Origin: Tessaracoccus lacteus
Lineage (GTDB): Bacteria; Actinomycetota; Actinomycetes; Propionibacteriales; Propionibacteriaceae
DNA: 64,000 nt
Direction: 5' to 3'
Assembly (NCBI RefSeq): GCF_029917005.1
Contig: NZ_CP123967.1
Coordinates: 1,116,001-1,180,000, forward strand
Shown here: positions 18,372 through 25,945 of the stretch, piece by piece
Numbering within the stretch: the stretch's first letter is position 1
How the letters are laid out: every line of letters begins with the position of its first letter
Program-made: the position numbers and the translations under genes
Notes under the pieces: model-generated
Told to the model about the DNA's origin: nothing
What the model saw: only the letters and a program-made list of their open reading frames with translations
The model's database searches: none

Positions 18372-19577
18372 ATGGATTCGTTGGGGGACGCCGGGGCGGA
18401 CGCGTGGGAGGTTGCCTCCCGTCGTGCGGGCGTGATCGCGGGTCAGGCCGCCCAGCTGAATGCGGATCTGGTGGATCTGATGGTCGAGGTGCTGGAGACC
18501 AACTGCTGGTCCGGTGGCGGGATCAGGTCCCCTGAGCATTGGCTGCAGTTGATGACGGCCGTCTCTCCGGCCCATGCGGCCGACATTGTGGCGGTGGCGC
18601 GTCGGAAGGGTGACTTTCCCGAGTTGGAGGCCCGCCTCGCGCGGGGGACCGTGAGCCTGGACCAGCTGGTCGTCGTCGCCCGGCATGTGCCGGCCGAGTA
18701 TGCCGAATCGGTCACCGAGTTCGTGCAGGCAGCGACGGTGTCGCAGTTGCGGCGGGTGTTGCCGAAGTATCTGTTCGAGCCCGGCACGCCGGGGCCGGTG
18801 GAGGATCCTCCCGACCCCGTGGTGCCGGTCGATGACGCGCCGAAGCTGCAGATGGGGCTGCGGGATGGGCGGTTCGTGTTGCGGTTCGACGCGAACCCGT
18901 TGGATGGGGCGCTGGTGGAGCAGGCCATCCGTGAGGCGAAGGATGCGCTGTTCACGGCCGGCGACCCCGACGCCACGTTGGCGGACGGGCTGGTGGAGTG
19001 CGCGTCGAGGAGTCTGCATCAGGCCGCGCCGGCGTCGCGTCGTGAGCATTACCGGGTGCTGGTGCATCTGGATTCGGACGGGAACGGGTGGATCAACAAG
19101 CGTGGCGCCCTGCCATCCAGGTTGATGCGGAAGCTGACCTGCGACGGCACGTTGAAGCCCGTGTGGACCCAGGATGCGAAGCCCGTCTCCGTGGGCCGGA
19201 GTATGCGGATCGTGCCGGAGCGGACGAGGCGGTTGATCGAGGATCGTGACGGGGGTTGCCGGTTCCCCGGCTGCGGTGTGACCGGGTTCCTGGAGAACCA
19301 CCACCTGTTCCACTGGTCAGAGGGCGGCGCGACGGACATGGACACCCTGATCTCGCTGTGTTCCCGGCATCACCGGGAACACCATCAGGGAGAGTTCACC
19401 ATCGATGGCGATCCGGGCATCCCCGCCGGACTGCGGTTCACGAACCGCCACGGGCTGCTCATCGAGCGCGACATCCCCGACGAGATTCCGCCGCCGACTC
19501 ATCCGCCGCCCGATAAGCAGCCGATCCGGGGCTGGATCATGGACACCACCTCCATCAACTTCCGCCCCACCGGCTGA
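18372..19577 (+). CDS. DUF222 / HNH endonuclease domain protein (13E12 type)
   Basis: 401 residues. The N-terminal DUF222 region (about 20-280; AAQLNADLVDLMVEVLETN, HWLQLMTAVSPAHA) is followed by a C-terminal HNH domain: RRLIEDRDGGCRFPGC, FLENHHLFHWSEGGATD and SLCSRHHREHH (about 290-340), holding the metal-binding Cys/His set. Such genes occur in many copies in actinobacteria (13E12 repeat family) and are thought to be mobile homing-type nucleases; the true role is unknown. TACGAT ends 5 nt upstream of the ATG. It is followed by an ISL3 remnant. Confidence 0.9.
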   Translation: MDSLGDAGADAWEVASRRAGVIAGQAAQLNADLVDLMVEVLETNCWSGGGIRSPEHWLQLMTAVSPAHAADIVAVARRKGDFPELEARLARGTVSLDQLVVVARHVPAEYAESVTEFVQAATVSQLRRVLPKYLFEPGTPGPVEDPPDPVVPVDDAPKLQMGLRDGRFVLRFDANPLDGALVEQAIREAKDALFTAGDPDATLADGLVECASRSLHQAAPASRREHYRVLVHLDSDGNGWINKRGALPSRLMRKLTCDGTLKPVWTQDAKPVSVGRSMRIVPERTRRLIEDRDGGCRFPGCGVTGFLENHHLFHWSEGGATDMDTLISLCSRHHREHHQGEFTIDGDPGIPAGLRFTNRHGLLIERDIPDEIPPPTHPPPDKQPIRGWIMDTTSINFRPTG

Positions 19578-19705
19578 ACCATCGACCGAAACCTCTCCGA
19601 TCCGTGTCAGTGTGGTCGCGTCGGTGCGCGGTTGAGGGCCGAGGCCTCCCGATGATGGAGTCTCGCACCGCCCATCCGGTAGTCCCGGCGTGGGCTGCGG
19701 TGGGC

Positions 19706-19804
19706 GGCTCGGCCCTCGGCTTCGGGAACCTCACCCACTACATCGCGCGGAGTCTCCTCGAAGCCGGCGTATTCAGACCACACCTACACCCCCATGGGCG
19801 ATGA
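19706..19804 (+). pseudogene. ISL3-family transposase 3' remnant (left copy)
   Basis: 33 codons starting GSALGFGNLTHYIARSLLEA and continuing GVFRPHLHP to a TGA at 19802. This aligns closely with the end of the ISL3 transposase at 22299-23049 (GSALGFRNLTNYIARSLLEA, GGFRPQLH). Nothing upstream of GSALGF matches, so only the extreme 3' end survives. It lies in the same orientation as the right-hand copy, with the TetR–oleate hydratase pair between them. The rest of 19578-19879 holds no gene that I can support. Confidence 0.75.
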
Positions 19805-19879
19805 GCCGGATGAGCGCTGTGTCACCCCCGCCAAAGAACGGCCGACGATACCTCTGCAGGGGTCTTGCCATGACCGGCA

Positions 19880-19913
19880 TACTGAGTATGCTCGTTAATG
19901 AGTCCACTCAGTA
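19880..19913 (+). promoter_or_regulatory. Operator region of tetR–ohyA
   Basis: TACTGAGT (19880-19887) and ACTCAGTA (19906-19913) form a perfect 8-bp inverted repeat with an 18-bp spacer that itself holds CTCGTTAATGAG (imperfect palindrome). This nested symmetry immediately before the TetR start is typical of TetR autoregulatory operators. The Shine-Dalgarno GTAGGAGG begins at its right edge. Confidence 0.6.
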
Positions 19914-19922
19914 GGAGGCTCG

Positions 19923-20591
19923 ATGGAAGCCCTACGATCGCGTCGGGATCGCAACATGGACGCCAAGCGCGCCCGAATCTTCGCTGCGGCCCACGATCTC
20001 CTCCAAACGCATGGCTACGCCGACATGACCACCCAGCAGGTCTCCGACCGAGCCGATGTGGCCGCAGGCACTCTGTTCCGCTACGCCGCCACTAAGGCCG
20101 ACCTGTTGCTCATGGTCTATAACGAGCGATTCCGTGAGGCGATCACCGAAGGGCGACGCGCCGCCGCTGGGCTGTCAGATCCGATCGAGGCCGTCTTCGC
20201 CCTTGTCATGCCGGTCCTGAAGGGAAGCGCCGAACAGCTGGACACCGCCATCCTGTATCAGCGTGAACTGCTCTTCGGGCACGAGAAGATGCTCCATCGC
20301 CAGACCGGCCTGCAACTCGTGGCAGACCTGGAGGACGGCGTTGCGTCCGCACTGCTCGCGGCCAGCCAAGCGGACGGCCCGCAGGCACGGCTCCTGGCTG
20401 AGCGCGCCGCCCGGCTCATTTTCGCCTGCCTGCACCTGGCGCTGGCTCAGCCCTCCACTGGCGCCCACCCAGACCGGGCGGCCGCCACCGAACTGCACGC
20501 CCAGGTGGCGATCATGGTCGACGGCTTCCTCGTCGGCCTGAACAAGGCCTCATCCGGCGAATCAACCCTCAGCGCGACCAGCCACCTCTGA
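19923..20591 (+). CDS. TetR-family regulator, likely controls oleate hydratase
   Basis: 222 residues with an N-terminal TetR HTH (ARIFAAAHDLLQTHGYADMT, TQQVSDRADVAAGTLFRYAA, about 18-62) and a helical sensor domain. AGGAGG sits directly upstream. It ends 27 bp before the oleate hydratase gene on the same strand, so the two are probably one operon, self-repressed through the palindrome at 19880-19913. A fatty-acid ligand is plausible from the neighbour but not shown. Codon use looks less GC3-biased than the core genes, compatible with transfer. Confidence 0.85.
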   Translation: MEALRSRRDRNMDAKRARIFAAAHDLLQTHGYADMTTQQVSDRADVAAGTLFRYAATKADLLLMVYNERFREAITEGRRAAAGLSDPIEAVFALVMPVLKGSAEQLDTAILYQRELLFGHEKMLHRQTGLQLVADLEDGVASALLAASQADGPQARLLAERAARLIFACLHLALAQPSTGAHPDRAAATELHAQVAIMVDGFLVGLNKASSGESTLSATSHL

Positions 20592-20618
20592 GACGCACCA
20601 ATCGACAAGGAGAACACC

Positions 20619-22298
20619 ATGACTCGCAAGGCTTACCTCATCGGCGCCGGGATCGGCAGCCTATCCGCCGCCGTCTACTTGATTCGCGATGGACACTGGG
20701 ACGGTTCCCAGATCACCATTCTCGGCCTGGAAGACCACGGCGCCAACGACGGCAATCGCGTAGCGGCCTACGAGACCGAGTACGGGCACAAGGCGCTTAG
20801 CAACAAAGCCGGCTTCCTGAACCGCGGCGGCCGGATGCTCAACGAGGAGACCTACGAGAATCTGTGGGACGTCTTGGGCTCGATTCCGTCTCTGACCTCG
20901 CCGGGAAAGACCCTGACCCAGGAGATCCTCGACTTCGATCACGCCCATCCGACCAAGGACATCGGCCGGCTGATGGACACCCGCGGCCCGCGCACTAGAG
21001 GCGATGCCGATGACTACAGCCACATGCAGTTCAGCAAGGCCGATCGCGTGCTGCTGACCAAGCTGATGACGCTGCCAGAATCGCGAGAATCCAGGCTGGA
21101 CGATGTCAGCATCGAAGAGTGGTTCGCCTCCAGCCCGCACTTCTTCACCACCAACTTCTGGAGGATGTGGGAGACCACCTTCGCCTTCCTACGCAGCAAT
21201 TCCGCGATGGAACTTCGCCGCTACATGAACCGGATGATCTTGGAGTTCAGCCGGATCAATACCCTCGAAGGCGTCACGCGGACGCCGTACAACCAGTACG
21301 AGAGCATCATCGTGCCGATGCGCGCCTGGCTCGAAGGCAAGGGCGTCGAGTTCGTCGGCAACCGCAAGGTGACCGAGTTCGTGTTCGCCGATGATGACCC
21401 AATGCGCGACCGGATCACCGTGATCGGGCTGAAGTACGAGCAGGTAGACGAGGACAATCAGCCAGGCCTGATCGATGTGAATGAGGGCGACCTGGTGTTC
21501 TGCACCAACGGCTCGATCACCGACTCCACCTCGCTGGGCGATCTGGACACCGCCATCGTCGAGGACGAACGCTACGCTCCGTCCGCAGCGCTGTGGAAGC
21601 AGGCGACCGAACACTTCTACGGCCTGGGCAACCCCGACAAGTTCTTCGCCGACCGCACCCAGAGCGAGTGGACCAGCTTCACGGTGACCACCAACAACCA
21701 CCTGCTGGTCAACGAAATCTCCGCCATCACCCGACAGCTGCCCGGCAATGCACTGAACACCTTCGTCGACAGCAATGCGGTGGTCTCGCTGGTGATTCAC
21801 CACCAGCCACACTTCGCCGCCCAGCAACCGAACGAAACCGTGTTCTGGGGCTATTCGCTCTACCCGCGACGGACCGGAGACGTCGTGAAGAAGCCCTTCA
21901 TCGAGATGACCGGGCGCGAGATGCTCACCGAAGCGCTCGGCCAGCTCGAACGCGTCGATACCCGGGCGGTGAAGATCTCCGCCAAGACCGAGGAGATCTG
22001 GGATTCGATCGTCAATGTGGTGCCCGCTCACATGCCGTACGCCAGCGCGCTCTTCGCCCGTCGGGCCAAGGGGGACCGCCCGGAGGTGGTGCCCGCCAAC
22101 TCGGTGAACCTCGCCTTCATCAGCCAGTTCGTCGAGATGCCCTTCGACATGGTCTTCACCGAGCAGTACTCGGTTCGAGCCGCCCAGATCGCCGTCTACC
22201 ACTTCCTGGGCATCCCGAGCGAGCGGCTGACCACATTGCACCACTACGAGAAGGACCCGCGCGTGCTGGCCAAAGCTGCCCTCACGATGCTGCGCTGA
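20619..22298 (+). CDS. ohyA: Oleate hydratase
   Basis: 559 residues, FAD-dependent fatty-acid double-bond hydratase (EC 4.2.1.53 family), which turns oleate into 10-hydroxystearate. Features: N-terminal dinucleotide motif KAYLIGAGIGSLSAAVYLIR, the hallmark NRGGRMLNEETYENLWD loop, FTTNFWRMWETTFAF, and a C-terminal membrane-associating region ending HHYEKDPRVLAKAALTMLR. An AAGGAG ribosome site precedes the ATG. These enzymes are linked to detoxifying host or dietary unsaturated fatty acids. The ISL3 fragment starts immediately after its stop, showing where the cassette joins the element. Confidence 0.95.
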   Translation: MTRKAYLIGAGIGSLSAAVYLIRDGHWDGSQITILGLEDHGANDGNRVAAYETEYGHKALSNKAGFLNRGGRMLNEETYENLWDVLGSIPSLTSPGKTLTQEILDFDHAHPTKDIGRLMDTRGPRTRGDADDYSHMQFSKADRVLLTKLMTLPESRESRLDDVSIEEWFASSPHFFTTNFWRMWETTFAFLRSNSAMELRRYMNRMILEFSRINTLEGVTRTPYNQYESIIVPMRAWLEGKGVEFVGNRKVTEFVFADDDPMRDRITVIGLKYEQVDEDNQPGLIDVNEGDLVFCTNGSITDSTSLGDLDTAIVEDERYAPSAALWKQATEHFYGLGNPDKFFADRTQSEWTSFTVTTNNHLLVNEISAITRQLPGNALNTFVDSNAVVSLVIHHQPHFAAQQPNETVFWGYSLYPRRTGDVVKKPFIEMTGREMLTEALGQLERVDTRAVKISAKTEEIWDSIVNVVPAHMPYASALFARRAKGDRPEVVPANSVNLAFISQFVEMPFDMVFTEQYSVRAAQIAVYHFLGIPSERLTTLHHYEKDPRVLAKAALTMLR

Positions 22299-23080
22299 GC
22301 CCTCGCGCGAGCTCGCCGGCGCCGGTCCAGCCAGGCTGCTCGACATGGTCGAGGGCCGCTCCAAGAGCGTGTTCAAGACCTGGCTGGCCGAACGAGACCA
22401 GGCCTGGCGAGACAGCGTGGAGGTGGTCGCGATGGACGGCTTCACCGGGTTCAAGACCGCCACTACCGAAGAGTTGCCCGACGCGGTCGCGGTGATGGAC
22501 CCCTTCCACGTCGTCCGCCTCGCCGGCGACGCCCTCGACAAGTGCCGCCGCCGGATCCAGCAAGACCTTCACGGCCACCGCGGCCGGGCCGGTGACCCGC
22601 TGTACTCCGCCCGCCGCACCCTGCACACCGGCACCGACCTGCTCACCGACAAACAGAAGACCCGGCTCGAGCAGCTGTTCGCCGACGACGCCCACGCCGC
22701 CGTCGAGGTCACCTGGGCGGCCTACCAGCGAATGATCATCGCCTACCGCGAGGCTGACCCTGCTCGCGGCCGCGACCTGATGAACAACTTGATCGCCAGC
22801 CTCAGCAACGGCGTCCCGACCGCGCTCGTCGAACTCCGCTCGCTCGGCCGAACACTCAAGAACCGAGCGGCTGACGTCCTTGCCTACTTCGACCGGCCCG
22901 GCAGCTCCAACGGCCCCACCGAAGCGATCAACGGCCGCCTCGAACACCTCCGAGGCTCCGCACTCGGCTTCCGGAACCTCACCAACTACATCGCCAGATC
23001 ACTACTCGAGGCCGGTGGGTTCAGACCTCAGCTACACCGTGGATTGTGATGAGCCGCTTTACCCTCGATCGTGAAGAGCC
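22299..23080 (+). mobile_element. ISL3-family insertion sequence, 5'-truncated (right copy)
   Basis: A transposase reading frame (about 250 codons, stop at 23047-23049) begins directly after ohyA without a start codon: ELAGAGPARLLD, MVEGRSKSVFKTWLAE, then AMDGFTGF and VMDPFHVV (two catalytic Asp) and GPTEAINGRLEHLRG (catalytic Glu). The N-terminal zinc-binding and HTH parts are missing. Past the stop the sequence runs to GTGAAGAGCC (23071-23080), the complement of GGCTCTTCAC, matching ISL3-type terminal repeats (GGCTCTTC...). No left terminal repeat is present, so the copy cannot transpose on its own. An internal ATG at 22345 could start a fragment protein. Confidence 0.85.
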
Positions 23081-23109
23081 CTATTTCTTTTCCATCAATG
23101 AGACGGGCG

Positions 23110-23138
23110 TTGCGTTCCCGGTTTCTTCCTGCTAGGTT
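23110..23138 (+). promoter_or_regulatory. Promoter of the Cys-leader operon
   Basis: TTGCGT (23110-23115), 17-bp spacer, TAGGTT (23133-23138). The -10 overlaps the left arm of the inverted repeat GGTTTCCC/GGGAAACC (23135-23142 / 23158-23165). The predicted start point is about 23145, some 20 nt before the leader ORF. Confidence 0.5.
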
Positions 23139-23165
23139 TCCCGTACAGCCACTTGAAGGGAAACC
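23135..23165 (+). promoter_or_regulatory. Inverted repeat over -10 and leader ribosome site
   Basis: GGTTTCCC and GGGAAACC are perfectly complementary 8-mers 15 nt apart. The left arm covers the -10 and the right arm covers the Shine-Dalgarno (GAAGGGA, 23155-23161) of the leader ORF. It could be a repressor operator or, if transcription starts further upstream, a hairpin masking the leader ribosome site. Confidence 0.45.
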
Positions 23166-23166
23166 C

Positions 23167-23253
23167 ATGAACGAGAACATGCACGGTCGCTCGGCCGCCG
23201 CGTCCTTCGTCATGCGAATGAGCCCCTGCCGCTGTTGCTGTCGCTTCTGCTGA
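23167..23253 (+). CDS. Cysteine-rich leader peptide (28 aa)
   Basis: An ATG with GAAGGGA 5 nt upstream opens a 28-codon ORF that ends SPCRCCCRFC-stop: five Cys in the last eight codons (TGC, TGT, TGC, TGT, TGC). Short Cys-rich leaders of this kind precede sulfur-assimilation genes in actinobacteria, where ribosome stalling at the Cys cluster under cysteine shortage relieves attenuation. About 200 nt of untranslated leader follow before the first structural gene. I could not identify the downstream structure that would respond to stalling. The peptide itself probably has no function beyond sensing. Confidence 0.75.
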   Translation: MNENMHGRSAAASFVMRMSPCRCCCRFC

Positions 23254-23457
23254 CCCGCCCGCAGCCACTGACACCGCTGTACGCCGGCCCGGTCTCGCAA
23301 CCGCAGCCATCTGCTAGGTCCTGACAGACCACCTGCGCCCCCTGCCGGGCGTTATTGAGTCACCCCCATTGCGTCATGAATGCAACATGCCCTTTTATCG
23401 GCCGAATTGCGGACCCTGGGTGGCGACGCATTCATTTCCTCAGATAAGGACTTCGGC

Positions 23458-24798
23458 ATGCCCGAATATGCCCATTCTCTCCGTGATGTCGATCAGGCTG
23501 CCCCACGTGAGAACCACGTGATCATCGCCTCGAGGGTCTTTCCCGCCACGGGTGCCGCAACCATCATCGTCGGGGCAGTCGTCACCGACGGCGACGGCAT
23601 CGTCTGGGTCGGTCCCGCCTCCGACCTGCCTCAGCGCTGGGCGGAGCAGGCCGTCCACCATCCAGGCGCGACGATCCTTCCCGGCCTCATCGAGACGCAC
23701 GCGCACCTTGGCTCGTACGCCCCGCGCCTTGACCCCCGGCCCGACCGCGACCGGGACGTGGCCCTTGTTGCCTTGTCATCGGCCGCCATGGCCCGTCAGC
23801 TCGCCTCCCTCGGCGTGACAACCGTCCAGAGCCTGGGGTCTCCCCACTATGCGGACGTCGCACTCCGCGACGCGATCGCCTCCGGGGTCCTCGCGGGGCC
23901 CAGGATCGTTGCCGCGGGGCCGCAGCTCACCACCACCGGCGGACATGCCTGGCGCAACGGCGCAGAGGTCGACTCCCTGAGCCAGATTCGAGCCCAGGTG
24001 CGGGCCCACCACAAAGCCGGAGTCGACGTGATCAAGGTGATGGCCACCGGAGGCTTCATGACCGCGGGCACCGCCCCGTGGCACGCACAGTTCACCGAGG
24101 ACGAGCTCCGCGCCGTGGTGGAGGAGGCCCACCGCCTCGGACACCACACCGCGGCTCATGCGCACGGTACCGAGGGAATCCGCCGAGCCGTCCGGGCCGG
24201 GTTCGACTACATCGCCCATGCGAGCTTCGTCGACGAGGCGGGGCGCACGGCGTTCGACAGCGAACTTGCCGACGAACTGGCCCGCAACGGAACCTTCGTG
24301 GACGTCTGCAGCCCGCCGTCCTGGCCCGCCGTGGCCGGTGAGACGATCGCTCCGCGGGCAGCGGAGCTGTACCGCCACGGCGTCCGGTTGGTCACTGGCC
24401 ACGACGTCGGTGCCGTGATCCCAGCCAGCGCCTTCCGCCACGGGCTCGAACAGCTTCACGAGGCCGGCCTGCCAACCACCGAGGTGCTTCTCTCTGCCAC
24501 GTCGCGTGCCGCGGCGGCCGTCGGGCTGGCGGGCCGCACCGGCGTGCTGGCGCCGGGCTACGCAGCGGATCTCATCGTCGTCGACGGCGACCCGACAACT
24601 GACCTCGCGGCGCTGGGCAACCTGCGCTTCATTCTCACCGACGGGCGGCGGTTCACCCCGCAGGCCGTCGAGCCCTTCGACCCGCACCGCCTGCACCCAC
24701 CGGGCGGTGGAGGCCCACAGGAGGCCCGCGCCGCCTACGCGGAGGACCTCACACGCCGACGAGCGCATCCCGATCCCATCCCTCAACCCATCGCCTGA
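23458..24798 (+). CDS. Metal-dependent amidohydrolase
   Basis: 446 residues of the amidohydrolase superfamily (imidazolonepropionase/prolidase-like branch). Metal ligands: H81/H83 in LIETHAHLG, a Lys in DVIKVMATGG (K193, possibly carboxylated), H234/H236 in TAAHAHG, H254 in YIAHASF, and D316 in TGHDVGA. The C-terminal strand GYAADLIVVDGDP is typical. No signal peptide. The ATG at 23458 is chosen because AAGGA lies 7 nt before it; an in-frame ATG at 23380 has no ribosome site. First structural gene behind the Cys leader, so it may hydrolyse an amide or dipeptide bond in the imported sulfur compound. The substrate cannot be read from sequence. Confidence 0.85.
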   Translation: MPEYAHSLRDVDQAAPRENHVIIASRVFPATGAATIIVGAVVTDGDGIVWVGPASDLPQRWAEQAVHHPGATILPGLIETHAHLGSYAPRLDPRPDRDRDVALVALSSAAMARQLASLGVTTVQSLGSPHYADVALRDAIASGVLAGPRIVAAGPQLTTTGGHAWRNGAEVDSLSQIRAQVRAHHKAGVDVIKVMATGGFMTAGTAPWHAQFTEDELRAVVEEAHRLGHHTAAHAHGTEGIRRAVRAGFDYIAHASFVDEAGRTAFDSELADELARNGTFVDVCSPPSWPAVAGETIAPRAAELYRHGVRLVTGHDVGAVIPASAFRHGLEQLHEAGLPTTEVLLSATSRAAAAVGLAGRTGVLAPGYAADLIVVDGDPTTDLAALGNLRFILTDGRRFTPQAVEPFDPHRLHPPGGGGPQEARAAYAEDLTRRRAHPDPIPQPIA

Positions 24799-24816
24799 CA
24801 ACCCAAGGAGTACCCG

Positions 24817-25911
24817 ATGTCCACCCTGACCGATGCTCTCGAGAATGACGTGCGCTCCCGACCGGCGCGCGTCTCCACAGCCTCGTTCCCGGAGACCAAC
24901 GTCGAGCAGACGCCCGACGGAGCATTCCGGCGCCAACGCAACTGGTTCACCACGCGCTTCGGCGAAGGTGACGCACGAGTGCGCCCTGAGGCCGGGCGCT
25001 ACCTCCTGCTCGGCAACCCCGGATGCGGCTGGAACCGTCGTCAGCTCATCACGCTGCGGCTCCTCGGCCTCACCGAGGCCGTCCCCTTCGTGCTGCTCAC
25101 GGGCCGTGACGACAAGGGGTGGCGCATCGCTCCCAGCGGCAATGATCTCGCCCAGCGCTTCGGCAGCAACCTTCTCAACGACTTCTACCGCCGCACCGAT
25201 CCCAACTTCGGCGGCCGTGGCACCTCGCCGACTGTCATCGATTCCGTCACCGGCACCGTCGTGACCAACAACTACCACCCGCTCAGCCTGGACTGGGAGA
25301 CCGCCTGGGCTCCGTTCCACAGGGCTGGGGCCCCCGACCTGTACCCCGAGGCGCTCCGCGCGGAGATCGACCTGCTCAATCAGCAGATCTTCGACGACGT
25401 CAACAACGGCACGTACAAGGTGATCTTCGCCACCAACCCCGAGGCCGCCAGGGCTGCGAAGACAGTCTTCGAGGCGCGACTCGCCGACTACGACTTCCGC
25501 CTCTCCTCTCGTCGGTATCTGTTCGGCGAGCAGCTCACCGACTCCGACATCCGCCTGTTCGTGACGCTCTCCAGCTTCGAGCGCGGCTACCGCCCCGGGA
25601 TCGCCCGCATCTTCGGTGAGGAGAACACCGCGCGGGTGCAGGACTTCCCGAGCCTGTGGGCCTACGCCCGCGACCTGTTCTCCCAGGGGTTCGTGGACGA
25701 CCGGGAGCTGTACTTCCTCGGCCTGCTCCCCGGGCCGTCGGGCGACTACCTCGAGGGCAGCCTTGTGGTCGGCGACGCACCGCTGCCGACTCCCGAGGAG
25801 TCCCTGGCCGCATGGCGCGAGCCTCACGGGCGAGATGCCCTTGGCGGATCGCCGCTGTACTCCGGCCCCGGCGGCGGCGGCAGCTACGAGTTGTGGCACT
25901 TCGCCGACTGA
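24817..25911 (+). CDS. Ecm4/Xi-class GST-like oxidoreductase
   Basis: 364 residues resembling glutathionyl-hydroquinone reductases (YqjG/Ecm4). The N-terminal thioredoxin fold has C70 in LLLGNPGCGWNRRQLI, where the family usually has CPWAHR. Next come DPNFGGRGTSPTVIDSVTGT and an all-helical C-terminal domain with YLFGEQLTDSDIRLFVTL. Family members remove a thiol from aromatic conjugates using the active Cys. Actinobacteria use mycothiol rather than glutathione, so the thiol here is uncertain. AAGGAG precedes the ATG; 18 bp after the amidohydrolase. In context it may release the thiol part of an imported conjugate (inference). Confidence 0.8.
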   Translation: MSTLTDALENDVRSRPARVSTASFPETNVEQTPDGAFRRQRNWFTTRFGEGDARVRPEAGRYLLLGNPGCGWNRRQLITLRLLGLTEAVPFVLLTGRDDKGWRIAPSGNDLAQRFGSNLLNDFYRRTDPNFGGRGTSPTVIDSVTGTVVTNNYHPLSLDWETAWAPFHRAGAPDLYPEALRAEIDLLNQQIFDDVNNGTYKVIFATNPEAARAAKTVFEARLADYDFRLSSRRYLFGEQLTDSDIRLFVTLSSFERGYRPGIARIFGEENTARVQDFPSLWAYARDLFSQGFVDDRELYFLGLLPGPSGDYLEGSLVVGDAPLPTPEESLAAWREPHGRDALGGSPLYSGPGGGGSYELWHFAD

Positions 25912-25945
25912 CGTCTGACGGACCAACACACGAGGAACTGAGGCC

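Noticed and set aside
19706-23080. Functional composite transposon
   Set aside because: The left copy is a 33-codon stub and the right copy lacks its 5' part and left terminal repeat, so neither encodes a full transposase. It is reported as a relic only.
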